Source: Arthrobacter sp. SLBN-112 | Lineage (GTDB): Bacteria; Actinomycetota; Actinomycetes; Actinomycetales; Micrococcaceae | Direction: 5' to 3' | DNA: 64,000 nt | Assembly: GCF_030944625.1 (NCBI RefSeq) | Contig: NZ_JAUSXY010000001.1 | Coordinates: forward strand, 2,418,001-2,482,000 | Shown: in pieces, positions 35,165 to 44,900 of the stretch | Position numbering within the stretch: position 1 is the stretch's first letter | Layout: every line of letters starts with the position of its first letter | Made by a program: the position numbers and the translations under genes | The notes under the pieces: model-generated | Databases searched by the model: none | The model's input: the letters and a program-made list of their open reading frames with translations, nothing else | What the model was told of the DNA's origin: nothing

Positions 35165-36048
35165 TGGACGCCAACAGCATCCTGGGGGCCATCTTCAACT
35201 TCGACAACTACGGCGAGCTGCTTGTCCTGGTCCAGAATTCGATCTGGGCCGGCGCAGTCCTTGGACTCCTCGGCGGCCTGGTGGGCACCTTCGTCATGAA
35301 GCGCGATCTTGCCTTTGCAGTCCATGGCATTTCCGAACTCTCCTTCGCCGGTGCGGCCTTTGCCCTGCTCATCGGCGCGGACGTGGTCTTCGGCTCGCTG
35401 ATCGGATCCGTGGCGGCAGCCCTGCTGCTGGGCCTGATGGGGGTCCGCGCCCGGGACAAGAACTCCATCATCGGGGTGATCATGCCGTTTGGGCTGGGGC
35501 TGGGAATCCTGTTCCTGTCCCTGTACCAAGGCCGTGCAGCGAACAAGTTCGGGCTGCTCACCGGCCAAATCGTCTCGGTGGACACCGTCCAGCTCCAGGC
35601 GCTGGCCGGAGCCGCGCTGGTGGTCATGCTCACACTGGTGGCCATCTGGCGGCCCCTGAACTTCGCCAGCATCGACCCGGAGCTCGCCGAGGCGCGGGGA
35701 GTTCCCGTGCGGACCCTGGCCATCGTGTTCATGATCCTGCTGGGAGTCAGCGTGGCACTGTCCATCCAGGTGGTGGGGGCCCTCCTGGTCCTCGCGCTGC
35801 TGATCACCCCTGCAGCCGCTGCACTGCGGGTCACGTCATCGCCGGTGTTGGTGGTGGTCCTGAGCGTCGTCTTCGCCGTGACCGCCACGGTGGGCGGAAT
35901 CCTGCTGGCCCTGGGCGGCCGGATCCCGATCAGCCCCTACGTCACTACGTTGTCATTCCTGATCTACGTCGTGTGCCGCGTCATCGGATCCGTGCTGGCC
36001 GCCCGTGGAATCAACGGCAGGGTCCTTACAGCTGCCCGGCGGCCTTAA
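35164..36048 (+). CDS. Metal (Zn/Mn) ABC transporter permease
   Basis: 294 residues with seven to nine hydrophobic segments, the ABC-3 family of ZnuB/MntB-type permeases (LLGGLVGTFVMKRDLAFAVH, QIVSVDTVQLQAL, VVGALLVLALLITPAA). ATG 35164 overlaps the ATPase stop and has GGAGG 7 nt upstream; GTG 35161 is less well placed. The 3' end overlaps the convergent Fur-family gene by 23 nt. Confidence 0.9.
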   Translation: MDANSILGAIFNFDNYGELLVLVQNSIWAGAVLGLLGGLVGTFVMKRDLAFAVHGISELSFAGAAFALLIGADVVFGSLIGSVAAALLLGLMGVRARDKNSIIGVIMPFGLGLGILFLSLYQGRAANKFGLLTGQIVSVDTVQLQALAGAALVVMLTLVAIWRPLNFASIDPELAEARGVPVRTLAIVFMILLGVSVALSIQVVGALLVLALLITPAAAALRVTSSPVLVVVLSVVFAVTATVGGILLALGGRIPISPYVTTLSFLIYVVCRVIGSVLAARGINGRVLTAARRP

Positions 36049-36487
36049 GGACGGTGCAGTCCGGGCACAGCCCGAAAATTTCCACCGTGTGGTCAACCGC
36101 CGTGAAGCCGTGTTCGGCCGCAGTCCGCGCTGCCCAGGTCTCGACCGCGGGCGCTTCCACCTCCACGGCCTTGCCGCAGTTCCTGCAGAGCAGGTGATGG
36201 TGGTGCCCGGTCACGTTGCAGCGCCGGTACACTGCCTCGCCGTCGCCGTTGCGCAGTACATCGACCAGGCCCTCGTCCGCGAGGGACTGGAGGATCCGGT
36301 AGGCCGTTGCGAGGGATACGGAGACGCCCTGGCTGTGCAGGATCCGGTAGAGCTCCTGAGTGCTGACAAAGTCATCAAGGTCATCCAGGGCCGCGCTGAC
36401 GGCCTTGCGCTGCTTGGTGACCCGCTGTTCCTTGCCGCCTCCTGCCGGGGACGGGGCGGCGGAATCAGCCTTGACGCCGATCGGCAT
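36026..36487 (-). CDS. Fur family transcriptional regulator, probably Zur
   Basis: 153 residues. An N-terminal winged helix (TKQRKAVSAALDDLDDFVST, ATAYRILQSLADEGLVDVL) precedes a metal domain with GHHHHLLCRNCGKAVEVE and a second CPDC pair; the four cysteines form the structural zinc site. Placement opposite a Zn/Mn importer points to Zur, which represses zinc uptake when zinc is plentiful. ATG 36487 is used; an upstream TTG at 36514 is weaker. TAATCT at 36521-36526 on the minus strand is a possible -10 box. Confidence 0.88.
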   Translation of the reverse strand: MPIGVKADSAAPSPAGGGKEQRVTKQRKAVSAALDDLDDFVSTQELYRILHSQGVSVSLATAYRILQSLADEGLVDVLRNGDGEAVYRRCNVTGHHHHLLCRNCGKAVEVEAPAVETWAARTAAEHGFTAVDHTVEIFGLCPDCTVLKAAGQL

Positions 36488-36565
36488 GGACAAACTCGCT
36501 TCCGTGGGGGGCAAACACCAAGATTACCAGCCGGCGCCGCGTGGACACGGTTCCGGAACGCGCCC

Positions 36566-36571
36566 TAGGCT
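36566..36571 (+). promoter_or_regulatory. Leaderless-type -10 box before the MBL-fold gene
   Basis: TAGGCT, 6 nt before ATG 36578, no Shine-Dalgarno sequence. Confidence 0.55.
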
Positions 36572-36577
36572 GGCGCC

Positions 36578-37234
36578 ATGAAGCTGACCAAGTACACCCA
36601 CTCCTGCGTCCGGCTCGAGAAGGAATCCGGCGTCCTGGTCCTGGATCCCGGCGCCTTCTCAGAATCAGCCGAGGCCCTTGCCGGGGCCCACGCCGTCCTG
36701 GTGACCCATGAGCACCAGGACCACCTGGACGCCAAAGCCGTGGTGGATGCCCTCACTGGCAACAAGGACCTGGCACTGTACGCGCCCGGGTCCGTGGCCA
36801 CCCGGTTGCGCGGGGAAGCCGCCGGCGCCGCCGACCGGATCCACACCGTTGAACCCGGGTCCTCGTTCCAGGCGGCCGGCTTCGAGATCCGCAGCTTCGG
36901 CGGACAGCACGCCCTGATCCACCCCCAGATCCCCATGGTGGCGAACATTGGATACCTGGTGGACCACAACGTCTACCACCCCGGAGATTCCTTCATCATC
37001 CCGGACGGCATCAACGTGAAGACACTGCTGGTCCCGCTGCACGCACCGTGGAGCAAGTCAGCTGAGGTGGTGGATTTCGTCATCGGAGTCCGGGCGCCGC
37101 ACGCGTTCCAGATCCACGACGGCCTGCTTAATGAGATCGGGATGGGCATCGTCGAAGGCCACGTGAAGCGGATCGGCGCGAAGTACGGCACCGAGTACCG
37201 GCATCTGGCTGCCCGCGAGTCCGTGGAGGTTTAG
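36578..37234 (+). CDS. MBL-fold metallo-hydrolase
   Basis: 218 residues of the UPF0173/RNase Z-like metallo-beta-lactamase fold. THEHQDHLD supplies the HxHxDH metal motif, preceded by YTHSCVRLE and LDPGAF. Later ligands are His in VYHPGDSF and HDGLLN near the C-terminus. Such stand-alone members hydrolyse phosphoester, thioester or lactone substrates; the substrate here is unknown. It is convergent with, and overlaps by 4 nt, the Cds1-like gene. Confidence 0.85.
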   Translation: MKLTKYTHSCVRLEKESGVLVLDPGAFSESAEALAGAHAVLVTHEHQDHLDAKAVVDALTGNKDLALYAPGSVATRLRGEAAGAADRIHTVEPGSSFQAAGFEIRSFGGQHALIHPQIPMVANIGYLVDHNVYHPGDSFIIPDGINVKTLLVPLHAPWSKSAEVVDFVIGVRAPHAFQIHDGLLNEIGMGIVEGHVKRIGAKYGTEYRHLAARESVEV

Positions 37235-38346
37235 TCCGCGGTCCACTCGCCCGTGTCGAGGAACCTCGAGATCACAGCCTCGTACGGCGCCGGATCCAAC
37301 CCCTGCGACGCAAGCCAGTCCGGGTTGTAGTAATTGCCCGCATAGCGCTCGCCGCCGTCGCACATCAACGAAACAACACTGCCCTGCCGGCCGTCGGACA
37401 GCATCCGGGCGACTGTTTGCCAGACGCCCCAAAGGTTGGTGCCGGTGGACGGGCCGGCATGCAGGCCGGCGTAGGAGTCCAGGTGGCGCATGGCGGCCAC
37501 GGAAGCAGCATCGGGCACCTGGACCATCCGGTCGATGACCGAGGGGACGAAGCTTGGCTCCATCCGGGCCCGGCCGATGCCTTCAATCCGTGACGGCAGG
37601 CCGGTGGGCTGTCCTGCGGTTTCCCCCAGCCAGCCGGGGTAGAACGCCGAGTTTTCCGGGTCCACCACCAGCAGCCGGGTGGGATGGCTGTGGTAGCGCA
37701 GGTAGCGGCCGATCGTGGCGCTGGTTCCGCCGGTACCCGCTCCCACCACGATCCAGTCCGGCACGGGATGCCGCTCCAAGCCCAGCTGGCCGAAGATCGA
37801 CTCGGCGATGTTGTTGTTGCCGCGCCAGTCGGTGGCCCGCTCCGCATACGTGAACTGGTCCATGTAGTGCCCGTTGCAGGTGGCAGCCACGTCTTCGGCC
37901 ACGGCGTAGACATCCGACGCGTTCTCCACCAGCAGGCAGGCGCCGCCGAACCGTTCGATCAGCGCGATCTTTTCCTGGCTGGTGGTGCGCGCCATCACCG
38001 CCACGAAGGGCAGCCCCAGCAGCCGGGCGAAATATGCCTCCGATACCGCCGTACTGCCGCTGGAGGCCTCCACGATGGTGGTGTCCTCCCGGATCCAGCC
38101 GTTGACCAGTCCGAACAGGAACAGGGACCGCGCCAGCCGGTGCTTAAGGCTGCCGGAACGGTGGGTCGACTCGTCCTTGAGATAGAGCTGGATGCCCCAT
38201 TGCTCCGGCAATGGCACTGCGTAGAGGTGGGTGTCTGCCGATCGGTTGTTTTCCGCCCTGATGGTGCGAATGGCGTTGTCCGCCCATTCCCGGTCCGCCC
38301 CGCTGCGGCGGCTGCCTTCCGCGTTTCCGCTGCCCTCGATCTTCAC
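37231..38346 (-). CDS. PLP-dependent cysteine synthase family protein, Cds1-like L-cysteine desulfhydrase
   Basis: 371 residues, fold type II PLP enzyme. The PLP lysine lies in [23 protein letters not shown] is the substrate/cofactor loop, and [12 protein letters not shown] the phosphate-binding turn. Compared with CysK it is longer and has the DEST-H-SGSLKHR signature of the actinobacterial Cds1 branch, which releases H2S from cysteine; cysteine synthase activity cannot be excluded. GTG 38346 has TAGGCT 6 nt upstream. It is divergent from a rhodanese, suggesting linked sulfide/persulfide handling. Confidence 0.83.
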   Translation of the reverse strand: MKIEGSGNAEGSRRSGADREWADNAIRTIRAENNRSADTHLYAVPLPEQWGIQLYLKDESTHRSGSLKHRLARSLFLFGLVNGWIREDTTIVEASSGSTAVSEAYFARLLGLPFVAVMARTTSQEKIALIERFGGACLLVENASDVYAVAEDVAATCNGHYMDQFTYAERATDWRGNNNIAESIFGQLGLERHPVPDWIVVGAGTGGTSATIGRYLRYHSHPTRLLVVDPENSAFYPGWLGETAGQPTGLPSRIEGIGRARMEPSFVPSVIDRMVQVPDAASVAAMRHLDSYAGLHAGPSTGTNLWGVWQTVARMLSDGRQGSVVSLMCDGGERYAGNYYNPDWLASQGLDPAPYEAVISRFLDTGEWTAD

Positions 38347-38352
38347 CGGACC

Positions 38353-38358
38353 AGCCTA
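38353..38358 (-). promoter_or_regulatory. Leaderless-type -10 box before the Cds1-like gene
   Basis: TAGGCT on the minus strand, 6 nt before GTG 38346. Confidence 0.5.
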
Positions 38359-38455
38359 CCCGTGCCCGCAGCCGCGGCGCCCCTAGAGTGGATTCCGTTG
38401 GCATGACCCGCATGCCCACCTTGACCCCGCGGCCCGGATCCGCAGAAGGAGTGCA

Positions 38456-39350
38456 ATGAACCCGCTGATGGATGTTTCAGGCCTTGAGTCGCGGCTTGCC
38501 GCCGGCCAGCGCACGGTCCTGCTGGATGTCCGTTGGGTGCTCGGGGACCCCGCGCGGGCACGAGCATTACCTGCGGGAGCATCTGCCGGGAGCTGTGTTC
38601 GTTGACCTGGCCACCGAGCTTGCGGACCCTGCCATCCGGGACCGCGGACGGCATCCGCTGCCTGACGCCGGGCAATTCCAGGAAGCCGCCCGCCGGTGGG
38701 GGATCCGGAACGGTGACGTCGTGGTCGCCTACGACGACAGCGCCAACATGGCGGCCGCCAGGCTGTGGTGGATGCTGCGCAACGCCGGGTTCGCGGGGGC
38801 ATACCTGCTCGACGGCGGCCTGGCCGCCTGGCGAAAGGCCGGCATGCCGCTTGAGTCCGGGCCCGTCCAGCCTGCGCGTGGTGATGTGGACCTGGGCGGC
38901 GGCGGGATGACGGTGCTCGACGCCGGTGCTGCCGCCACCTGGTCCGGGCACGGCGTGTTGCTTGATGCGCGGGCGGGGGAGAGGTACCGGGGAGAGGTTG
39001 AACCCGTCGATCCGCGTGCCGGACACATTCCGGGAGCGGTCAGTGCACCCACGGCGGACAACGTGGACGACGCCGGGCACTTCCTGCCGCCGGCAGAACT
39101 GCGCCGGAGGTTCGAGTCCCTCGGCGCCAAGGACGACGTGCCCGTTGCGGTCTACTGCGGGTCCGGGGTCACAGCGGCCCACCAGGTGGCTGCGCTGGAA
39201 CTGGCCGGCTTCACGGCCGCGCTCTACCCCGGGTCCTTCTCGGAATGGTCCAACCGCCCCGAACTGCCGGTGGCAACCGGCCCGGAACCGGGAGGCGCCG
39301 ACGCACCGGCTGGAAACTTCGCCGATGGCAAGGGTAGCGTCGAACCATGA
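38456..39350 (+). pseudogene. Tandem-rhodanese sulfurtransferase, frameshifted near the 5' end
   Basis: Thiosulfate/mercaptopyruvate-type sulfurtransferase of about 297 residues. ATG 38456 with AAGGAG opens MNPLMDVSGLESRLAAG through LLDVRWVLGDP, then the frame is lost. Similarity resumes in another frame at HEHYLREHLPGAVFVDL. The run 38552-38558 (GCGCGGG) holds one base too many. The second domain has the persulfide cysteine in VYCGSGVTA; the first is the inactive rhodanese domain. A truncated in-frame start at 38472 gives a nonsense N-terminus. Its end overlaps the dehydrogenase ATG. Confidence 0.85.
39335..39340 (+). promoter_or_regulatory. Leaderless-type -10 box before the YahK-type dehydrogenase
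   Basis: TAGCGT lies 6 nt before ATG 39347, inside the 3' end of the rhodanese gene. Confidence 0.45.
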
Positions 39351-40505
39351 CACCTGGACGCCCTGTGCCGCCGCCCCTCGCCCAATCCATTGCCCCCGCC
39401 GCCGACGCGACGCCGGCGGCGGCCGGCGGCCGGCTGGCCGCGGCCTACGGCGCAACCTCCGGCGACAGCGGGCTGGTGCCGCTGACCGTGGCCCGGCGCG
39501 CTCCCAAGCCGGACGACGTCGAGATCGCCATTGAATATTGTGGGCTCTTGCCACTCTGATGTGCACGCCACCCGCGGCGAATGGGGCTCGCAGGCCTACC
39601 CCCTGGTTCCCGGGCACGAGATCGTGGGAACGGTCAGCCGGGTTGGTACAAATGTCACCGACTTCGCCGTCGGCGACCGCGTGGGCGTGGGCTGCATGGT
39701 GGACTCCTGCCGCGAATGCGCGAGCTGCCTGGACGGCCTTGAGCAATACTGCGAAAACGGGATGACCGGCACTTATGGGGCCAAGGACCGGAGGAACGGC
39801 GACGCCATCACCCAGGGCGGATACTCCTCGTCCATCGTGGTGGACCGGCGGTATGTCCTCCGGGTCCCCGGGTCCCTGGACCCGGCCGCCGTCGCGCCCC
39901 TGCTGTGCGCCGGGGTCACCACGTACTCTCCGCTGCGGCACTTCGATGTGGAGGAAGGTGACGTCGTCGGTGTGGTGGGCCTCGGCGGACTGGGCCACAT
40001 GGCCGTTAAGCTCGCCAAGGCCATGGGCGCCACCGTGGTGGTCTTCACGACGTCCGAGGCGAAAACTGCCGCCGCGCTGGAGCTGGGAGCGGACCGGGTT
40101 GTGCTTTCGTGGGACGAGGCGGCCATGGCCGGAGCGGACCGGAGCATCGACCTCATCATCGATACTGTCGCTGCCCCGCACGACCTGAACCCCTACTTCC
40201 GGACCCTGCGGGTCGACGGGGCGCTGTTCCAGCTCGGATTGCCGTCCGAGGCCATGCCGCCGGTCAACCCGGGTGCCCTGATCCGGCGCCGGATCGCCTA
40301 CGCGGGATCACTGATCGGCGGCATCGCCGAAACCCAGGAAATGCTGGATTTCTGCGCCGATCACGGCGTGGTGGCCGACATTGAAGTGGTCGGGGCCGGG
40401 GAACTGAATGAAGCCTACGACCGCATGGTTGCGGGAGACGTAAAATACCGGTTCGTGCTGGACGCCGGCACGCTGCAGGCAGCCGCCGAGGAGGCAGACG
40501 CATGA
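39347..40505 (+). pseudogene. NAD(P)-dependent alcohol dehydrogenase (YahK/CAD-type), frameshifted
   Basis: About 385 residues split by one extra T at 39548-39549. The first part ends DDVEIAIEYCGL; the second resumes CHSDVHATRGEWG, so the join restores the catalytic-zinc motif CGLCHSDVH. Further motifs are VPGHEIVG, the structural zinc cluster CRECASCLDGLEQYC, and VVGLGGLGHMAVKLA for NAD(P) binding. This branch reduces aliphatic and aromatic aldehydes, usually with NADPH. The ATG overlaps the rhodanese stop and the 3' end overlaps the HIT gene. Confidence 0.85.
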
Positions 40506-40930
40506 GTACACTTTTCACCAGGATCCTGAAGGGCGAGATCCCCGGCCGGTTCGTGTGGCGCGAGGACGATGTGTCCGCGTTCCTCACCACCGGTCCGCTC
40601 GCCGATGGCCACACGCTGGTGGTTCCCACCGAGGAAGTGGACCGCTGGACCGACGCATCGCCGGAAACACTGGCCCGGGTCATGGACGTCGCGCGGCGCA
40701 TCGGGGCCGTGCAAGTGGAGACGTTCGGGGCCCGGCGGGCCGGCCTGATCGTGGCCGGTTACGAGGTCAACCACTTGCACGTCCACGTCTGGCCGTCCCA
40801 AAGCATGTCCGACTTCGACTTCGGCTCAGCAGACCAGAACCCGGACCCCGCGGTACTGGACGCCAACGCGGAAAAGCTCCGTGAAGGCCTCCGCGCGGCG
40901 GGCTACGGGGAGTTCGTGCCCGGGAGTTAG
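40502..40930 (+). CDS. HIT family protein
   Basis: 142 residues. The histidine triad HLHVHVWP lies near residue 93 and the N-terminus has the usual FTRILKGEIPGRFVWREDD. HIT proteins hydrolyse or transfer nucleotides from nucleoside phosphoramidates and dinucleotides; the specific substrate is unknown. The ATG overlaps the stop of the dehydrogenase gene. It is convergent with fabH, whose stop lies 3 nt away. Confidence 0.9.
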   Translation: MSTLFTRILKGEIPGRFVWREDDVSAFLTTGPLADGHTLVVPTEEVDRWTDASPETLARVMDVARRIGAVQVETFGARRAGLIVAGYEVNHLHVHVWPSQSMSDFDFGSADQNPDPAVLDANAEKLREGLRAAGYGEFVPGS

Positions 40931-40932
40931 CT

Positions 40933-41916
40933 TCAGCCCCGGCGGGGAGTCATCGCCACCATGCCGGCGTAGGTGAAGCCGCCGCCAAACCCGAACAACA
41001 GCGCCGGCACATCCGCCGGGATCCGCCCGGCATGCCACCACTTGCTCAAGCCGAGCGGCACACTGGCGGCGGACGTGTTCCCGGACTCGGTGACGTCGGT
41101 GATCACGATCCGGTCCGTCAGGCCCAAAGCCTCCGCGAGCGGTTCAATGATGCGCAGGTTGGCCTGGTGGGCGGCGAGGACCTGGATGTCGTCCATCGCC
41201 AGGCCGGCACGGGCCACCACCTCGCGGGCGCGCTCCGGCGCCCTGGTCAGCGCCCACCGGAGGACCTCCCGGCCGTTCTGCGAAAACCTGCCCGACGGCG
41301 GGGAGATCCGGACGGCGTCCGCCATGCCGGCCTCCGAACCCCAGACCACCGGGCCAATCCGCGGATTGGCGGACGGACGTACGACGGCGGCTCCGGCACC
41401 GTCGGCGGTGAGCACCGCCGTCGCGCGGTCCGTCCAGTCCGTGACGGCCGAAAGGGTTTCCGCCCCGACCACGATCGCGTGCGTGGCGCTTCCCGTCCGG
41501 ATGGCCTGGTCAGCCACGCCCAGCGCGTACTCGAAGCCGGAGCAGGCCGTATTGATGTCCATGATCCCCGGGCCGCGGCCGTCCCGGCCCAGGCCCAGTG
41601 CCTCGGCGATGCGCCCTGCGGTGTTGGGGGACCGCTCCGCCGCAGTCGTCGTGGCGACCACCACAAGATCGATGTCCGCCGCGGCGATCCCGGAATCAGC
41701 GAGGGCCATGCGCGCCGCCGGAACCGCGAGGTCCACCACGGTTTCGCCTTCGGCCGCAATATGCCTCGTGACGATGCCCGTGCGCTGGCGGATCCACTCG
41801 TCGCTCGTGTCCATCATGCCTTCGAGTTCATGGTTGTCCATGACGTGCGCGGGCTGGGCGTGGCCCAGGCCGGCGAGCTCAGTTCCGGCAGGACCCTGGG
41901 CAAGCGTAATCTTCAT
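40933..41916 (-). CDS. fabH: Beta-ketoacyl-ACP synthase III
   Basis: 327 residues. The Cys-His-Asn triad is present: Cys in DINTACSGFEY, His in AAHQANLRI and Asn in ESGNTSAASVPL. DTSDEWIRQRTGI is the family N-terminal signature. It condenses acyl-CoA with malonyl-ACP to start fatty acid chains, where branched-chain primers are expected for this group. It is not beside the usual fabD-acpP-fabF cluster, so an accessory role cannot be excluded. ATG 41916 has AGAGG 6 nt upstream, and hrpA ends 27 nt before it. Confidence 0.9.
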   Translation of the reverse strand: MKITLAQGPAGTELAGLGHAQPAHVMDNHELEGMMDTSDEWIRQRTGIVTRHIAAEGETVVDLAVPAARMALADSGIAAADIDLVVVATTTAAERSPNTAGRIAEALGLGRDGRGPGIMDINTACSGFEYALGVADQAIRTGSATHAIVVGAETLSAVTDWTDRATAVLTADGAGAAVVRPSANPRIGPVVWGSEAGMADAVRISPPSGRFSQNGREVLRWALTRAPERAREVVARAGLAMDDIQVLAAHQANLRIIEPLAEALGLTDRIVITDVTESGNTSAASVPLGLSKWWHAGRIPADVPALLFGFGGGFTYAGMVAMTPRRG

Positions 41917-41943
41917 TCGGTTCCTCTTCTCTGGGCGGCGCCG

Positions 41944-44900
41944 CTAGGCCGGTGCCAGGGCCTTGTTGAGCACGGCGCGAATGCGTTTCTCGGACACCGA
42001 GTATGCGGTGCCGAGCTCGACGGCGAACAGGCTCACCCGGAGCTCCTCGAGCATCCAGCGCACCTGGGTTAACTCCCGGCCGGCGCGGCGGCCGGGCAGC
42101 AGCGCTGAGACGGCGTCGTCGTAGTCGTCTTCCAGTCGCTGGACCACGGCCATGTGGACGGCATCGCGCTGGACGTTCCCGGGCAGCCGTTCCAGCCGCT
42201 TTTCGATGGCGGCCAGGTACCGCGGCAGCTGGCTGAGCTGTGCGTAGCCCGTGCGTGCTACAAACCCCGGGTACACCAGTTGTTCCAGCTGGCTTTTAAT
42301 ATCGTTCAACGCGCTGATCAGGGCCAGGCTGGTGGTGCCCTTGAGCTGCTTTTCAATCCTTCGGGTGCTGGCCAGGATGCGTTCGACGACTGCGGTGACG
42401 GTGAACACGGTGTCGATCAGTTCGGCGCGCACCACTTCATAGAGGGCGTCGAAGGCCGTGCGGTCCCAGGGCAGGTCCACGGGCGTGAGCTTGTCGATTG
42501 CCGCCAGCGCACAGTCAGCGATCAGGGCGGAGACCGAACCGTGCGGGTTCTGGCTGAAGGTCAGCTTCTCCGTGTTGCTCAGGTGCTCCAGGACATAGCG
42601 GTCCGGGGCGGGGACACGCAGGGCCAGCAACCTGATGACGCCGCCGCGCATCGCCTCGAGCTGTTCCTCCGGGGTTTGGAAGACCCGCAGTGACACGGAC
42701 TTTCCCTGGTCCACCAGCGCCGGGTACCCGGTGACGGTGTGTCCTTTGACCATGCTGCTGACTTGGCGCTCGATGGTGCCGAAGCTCCACTCCGTCAGGC
42801 CGTCCTGCTCCACGAACCCTGCCGTGGCCCGCTGTCCCGCCACTCCGGAGGCCTGCTGCGGTGCCGCGGAGCCGTCGTCGGACGCTTTACTGCCGCGGCG
42901 ATGCGCCTGGCTCCTGGCACCGGGCACGGTGGACGCAGGGGTGGCGCCGAGGGATTCGGCGATGGCGCGCCGCGTTGCGGGGGCGAGTTCCTCCTGCAAG
43001 CCGGCAAGGTCCTTGCCCTCGCCCAGGAGCTTCCCCGTGCTGTCCACCACCTTGAAACTGACGCGCAAGTGCGCGGGCACGGCATCCCAGTTCCAGGAGC
43101 CGGGCGGGATGATCGCGCCGCGGAGGCGCCGCAGTGCCAGCTCCAGCGACGGCTCCAGCTCATCCGTTGCGGGGTCGAAGTCCGACTCGAGCAGGGCCAC
43201 CGCCTGCCGGGCAACGTCCGGGGCGGGGACGAAATTCTTCCGGACCTGCTTGGGCAGCGACTTGATCAGGGCAGTCACCAGCTCCACCCGCTGGCCCGGG
43301 ATCAGCCAGCGGAACGGGGCGTCGTCGAGCTGGTTCAGGAACAGGACGGGCACCTCGGCGGTGACGCCGTCGGATGGGTCGGGCGACGCGCCGGGAGCCA
43401 CGGGATGGAACTCGTAGGTCAGGGGGAGGTCGAAGCCCTTGTGCAGCCAGGTCTTCGGATAGGCGGATTCGTCCAGGTCCTCGGCGTCATCACTGAGCAG
43501 CAGCGACTTGTCGTAGTCCAGGAGGTCCGGGTTCTCCCGCCGCGCGTCCTTCCACCATTTGTCGAAGTGCCGCTCGGACACCACGTCGGGGCCAATCCTG
43601 ACGTCGTAGAAATCGAACAGCGTCTCATCGTCCACCATCAGGTCCCGGCGCCGCATGCGCGCTTCGAGTTCCTCGACCTCGTGCAGCAACGCCCGGTTCC
43701 GGTGGAAGAACTTGTGGTGGGTGCGCCAGTCGCCTTCAACCAGCGCATGCCGGATGAACAGTTCCCTTGCCACCACCGGGTCCACGCGGCCGTAGTTGAT
43801 CCGGCGCTGGGCGATGATGGGCACACCGTAGAGGGTGACCTTTTCATAGGCCATGACGGCGCCCTGCTTGGTGGACCAGTGCGGTTCGCTGTAGCTGCGC
43901 TTCACCAGGTCCGGCGCCACCTGTTCGGCCCATACCGGATCGAATTTGGCGGCCACCCGTGCCCACAGCCTGCTGGTCTCCACCAGCTCTGCCGCCATCA
44001 CGAACGTGGGGGACTTCTTGAACAGTGCAGAGCCGGGGAAGATGGCGAACCGGCTGCCGCGGGCACCGGCGTATTCCCGCTTGCGTTCGTCCAGGATTCC
44101 GATGTGGCTCAGGAGCCCGGAGAGCAGGCTGATGTGGATTCCATCGTGGTTGCCCACCGGATCCGTGAGGCGCTTGTTGTCCAGGCTGATGCCCAGCGGC
44201 CTGGCCAGCTGGCGAAGCTGGGCGAAGAGATCCTGCCACTCCCTGACCCGAAGGTAGTTGATGAACTCGGCACGGCAAAGGCGGCGGAACGCCGACGACG
44301 ACAGTTCCTGCTGCTTCTCCTGCAGGTAATTCCAGAGGTTCAGGAAGCCGGTGAAATCGGAGTTTTCGTCGCGGAAACGGTTGTGCTTTTCCGCAGCCAG
44401 CTGCTGCTTGTCCGTGGGCCGCTCCCGCGGATCCTGGATGGTGAGGGCGGCGGCCAGGACCATGACTTCCCGGACACAGCCGCGTTTCCCTGCTTCCACG
44501 ATCATCCGGCCCAGCCGGGGGTCCACCGGCAGCTGGGCGAGTTTTTGCCCGACGGCGGTCAGGCCGCTGCCCCTCGTCCCGCCCGTGGCGCCGGCCTCCG
44601 GGCTGCCGGCTGCGTGCTGGGGCCGGGGCGGGGCCAGGGCGCCCAGTTCGCGGAGCAGGGTGACGCCGTCGTTGATGGCCCGCGTTTCCGGGGGTTCGAC
44701 GAAGGGGAAGTCCTCGACATCCTTGGGGCTCTTGGCCACGCCCATGGCGGTCATTTGCAGGATGACGGCGGCAAGGTTGGTCCGCAGGATTTCCGGATCC
44801 GTGAACTTTGGCCGGGACTCGAAGTCTTCCTCGGAGTAGAGGCGGATGGCGATGCCGTCGGACACGCGTCCACACCGGCCGGAGCGCTGGTTGGCTGACG

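Noticed and set aside
38472..39350. The rhodanese gene starting at 38472
   Set aside because: That start yields a nonfamily N-terminus with Cys/Pro-rich residues; ATG 38456 has a ribosome-binding site and family sequence in the other frame.
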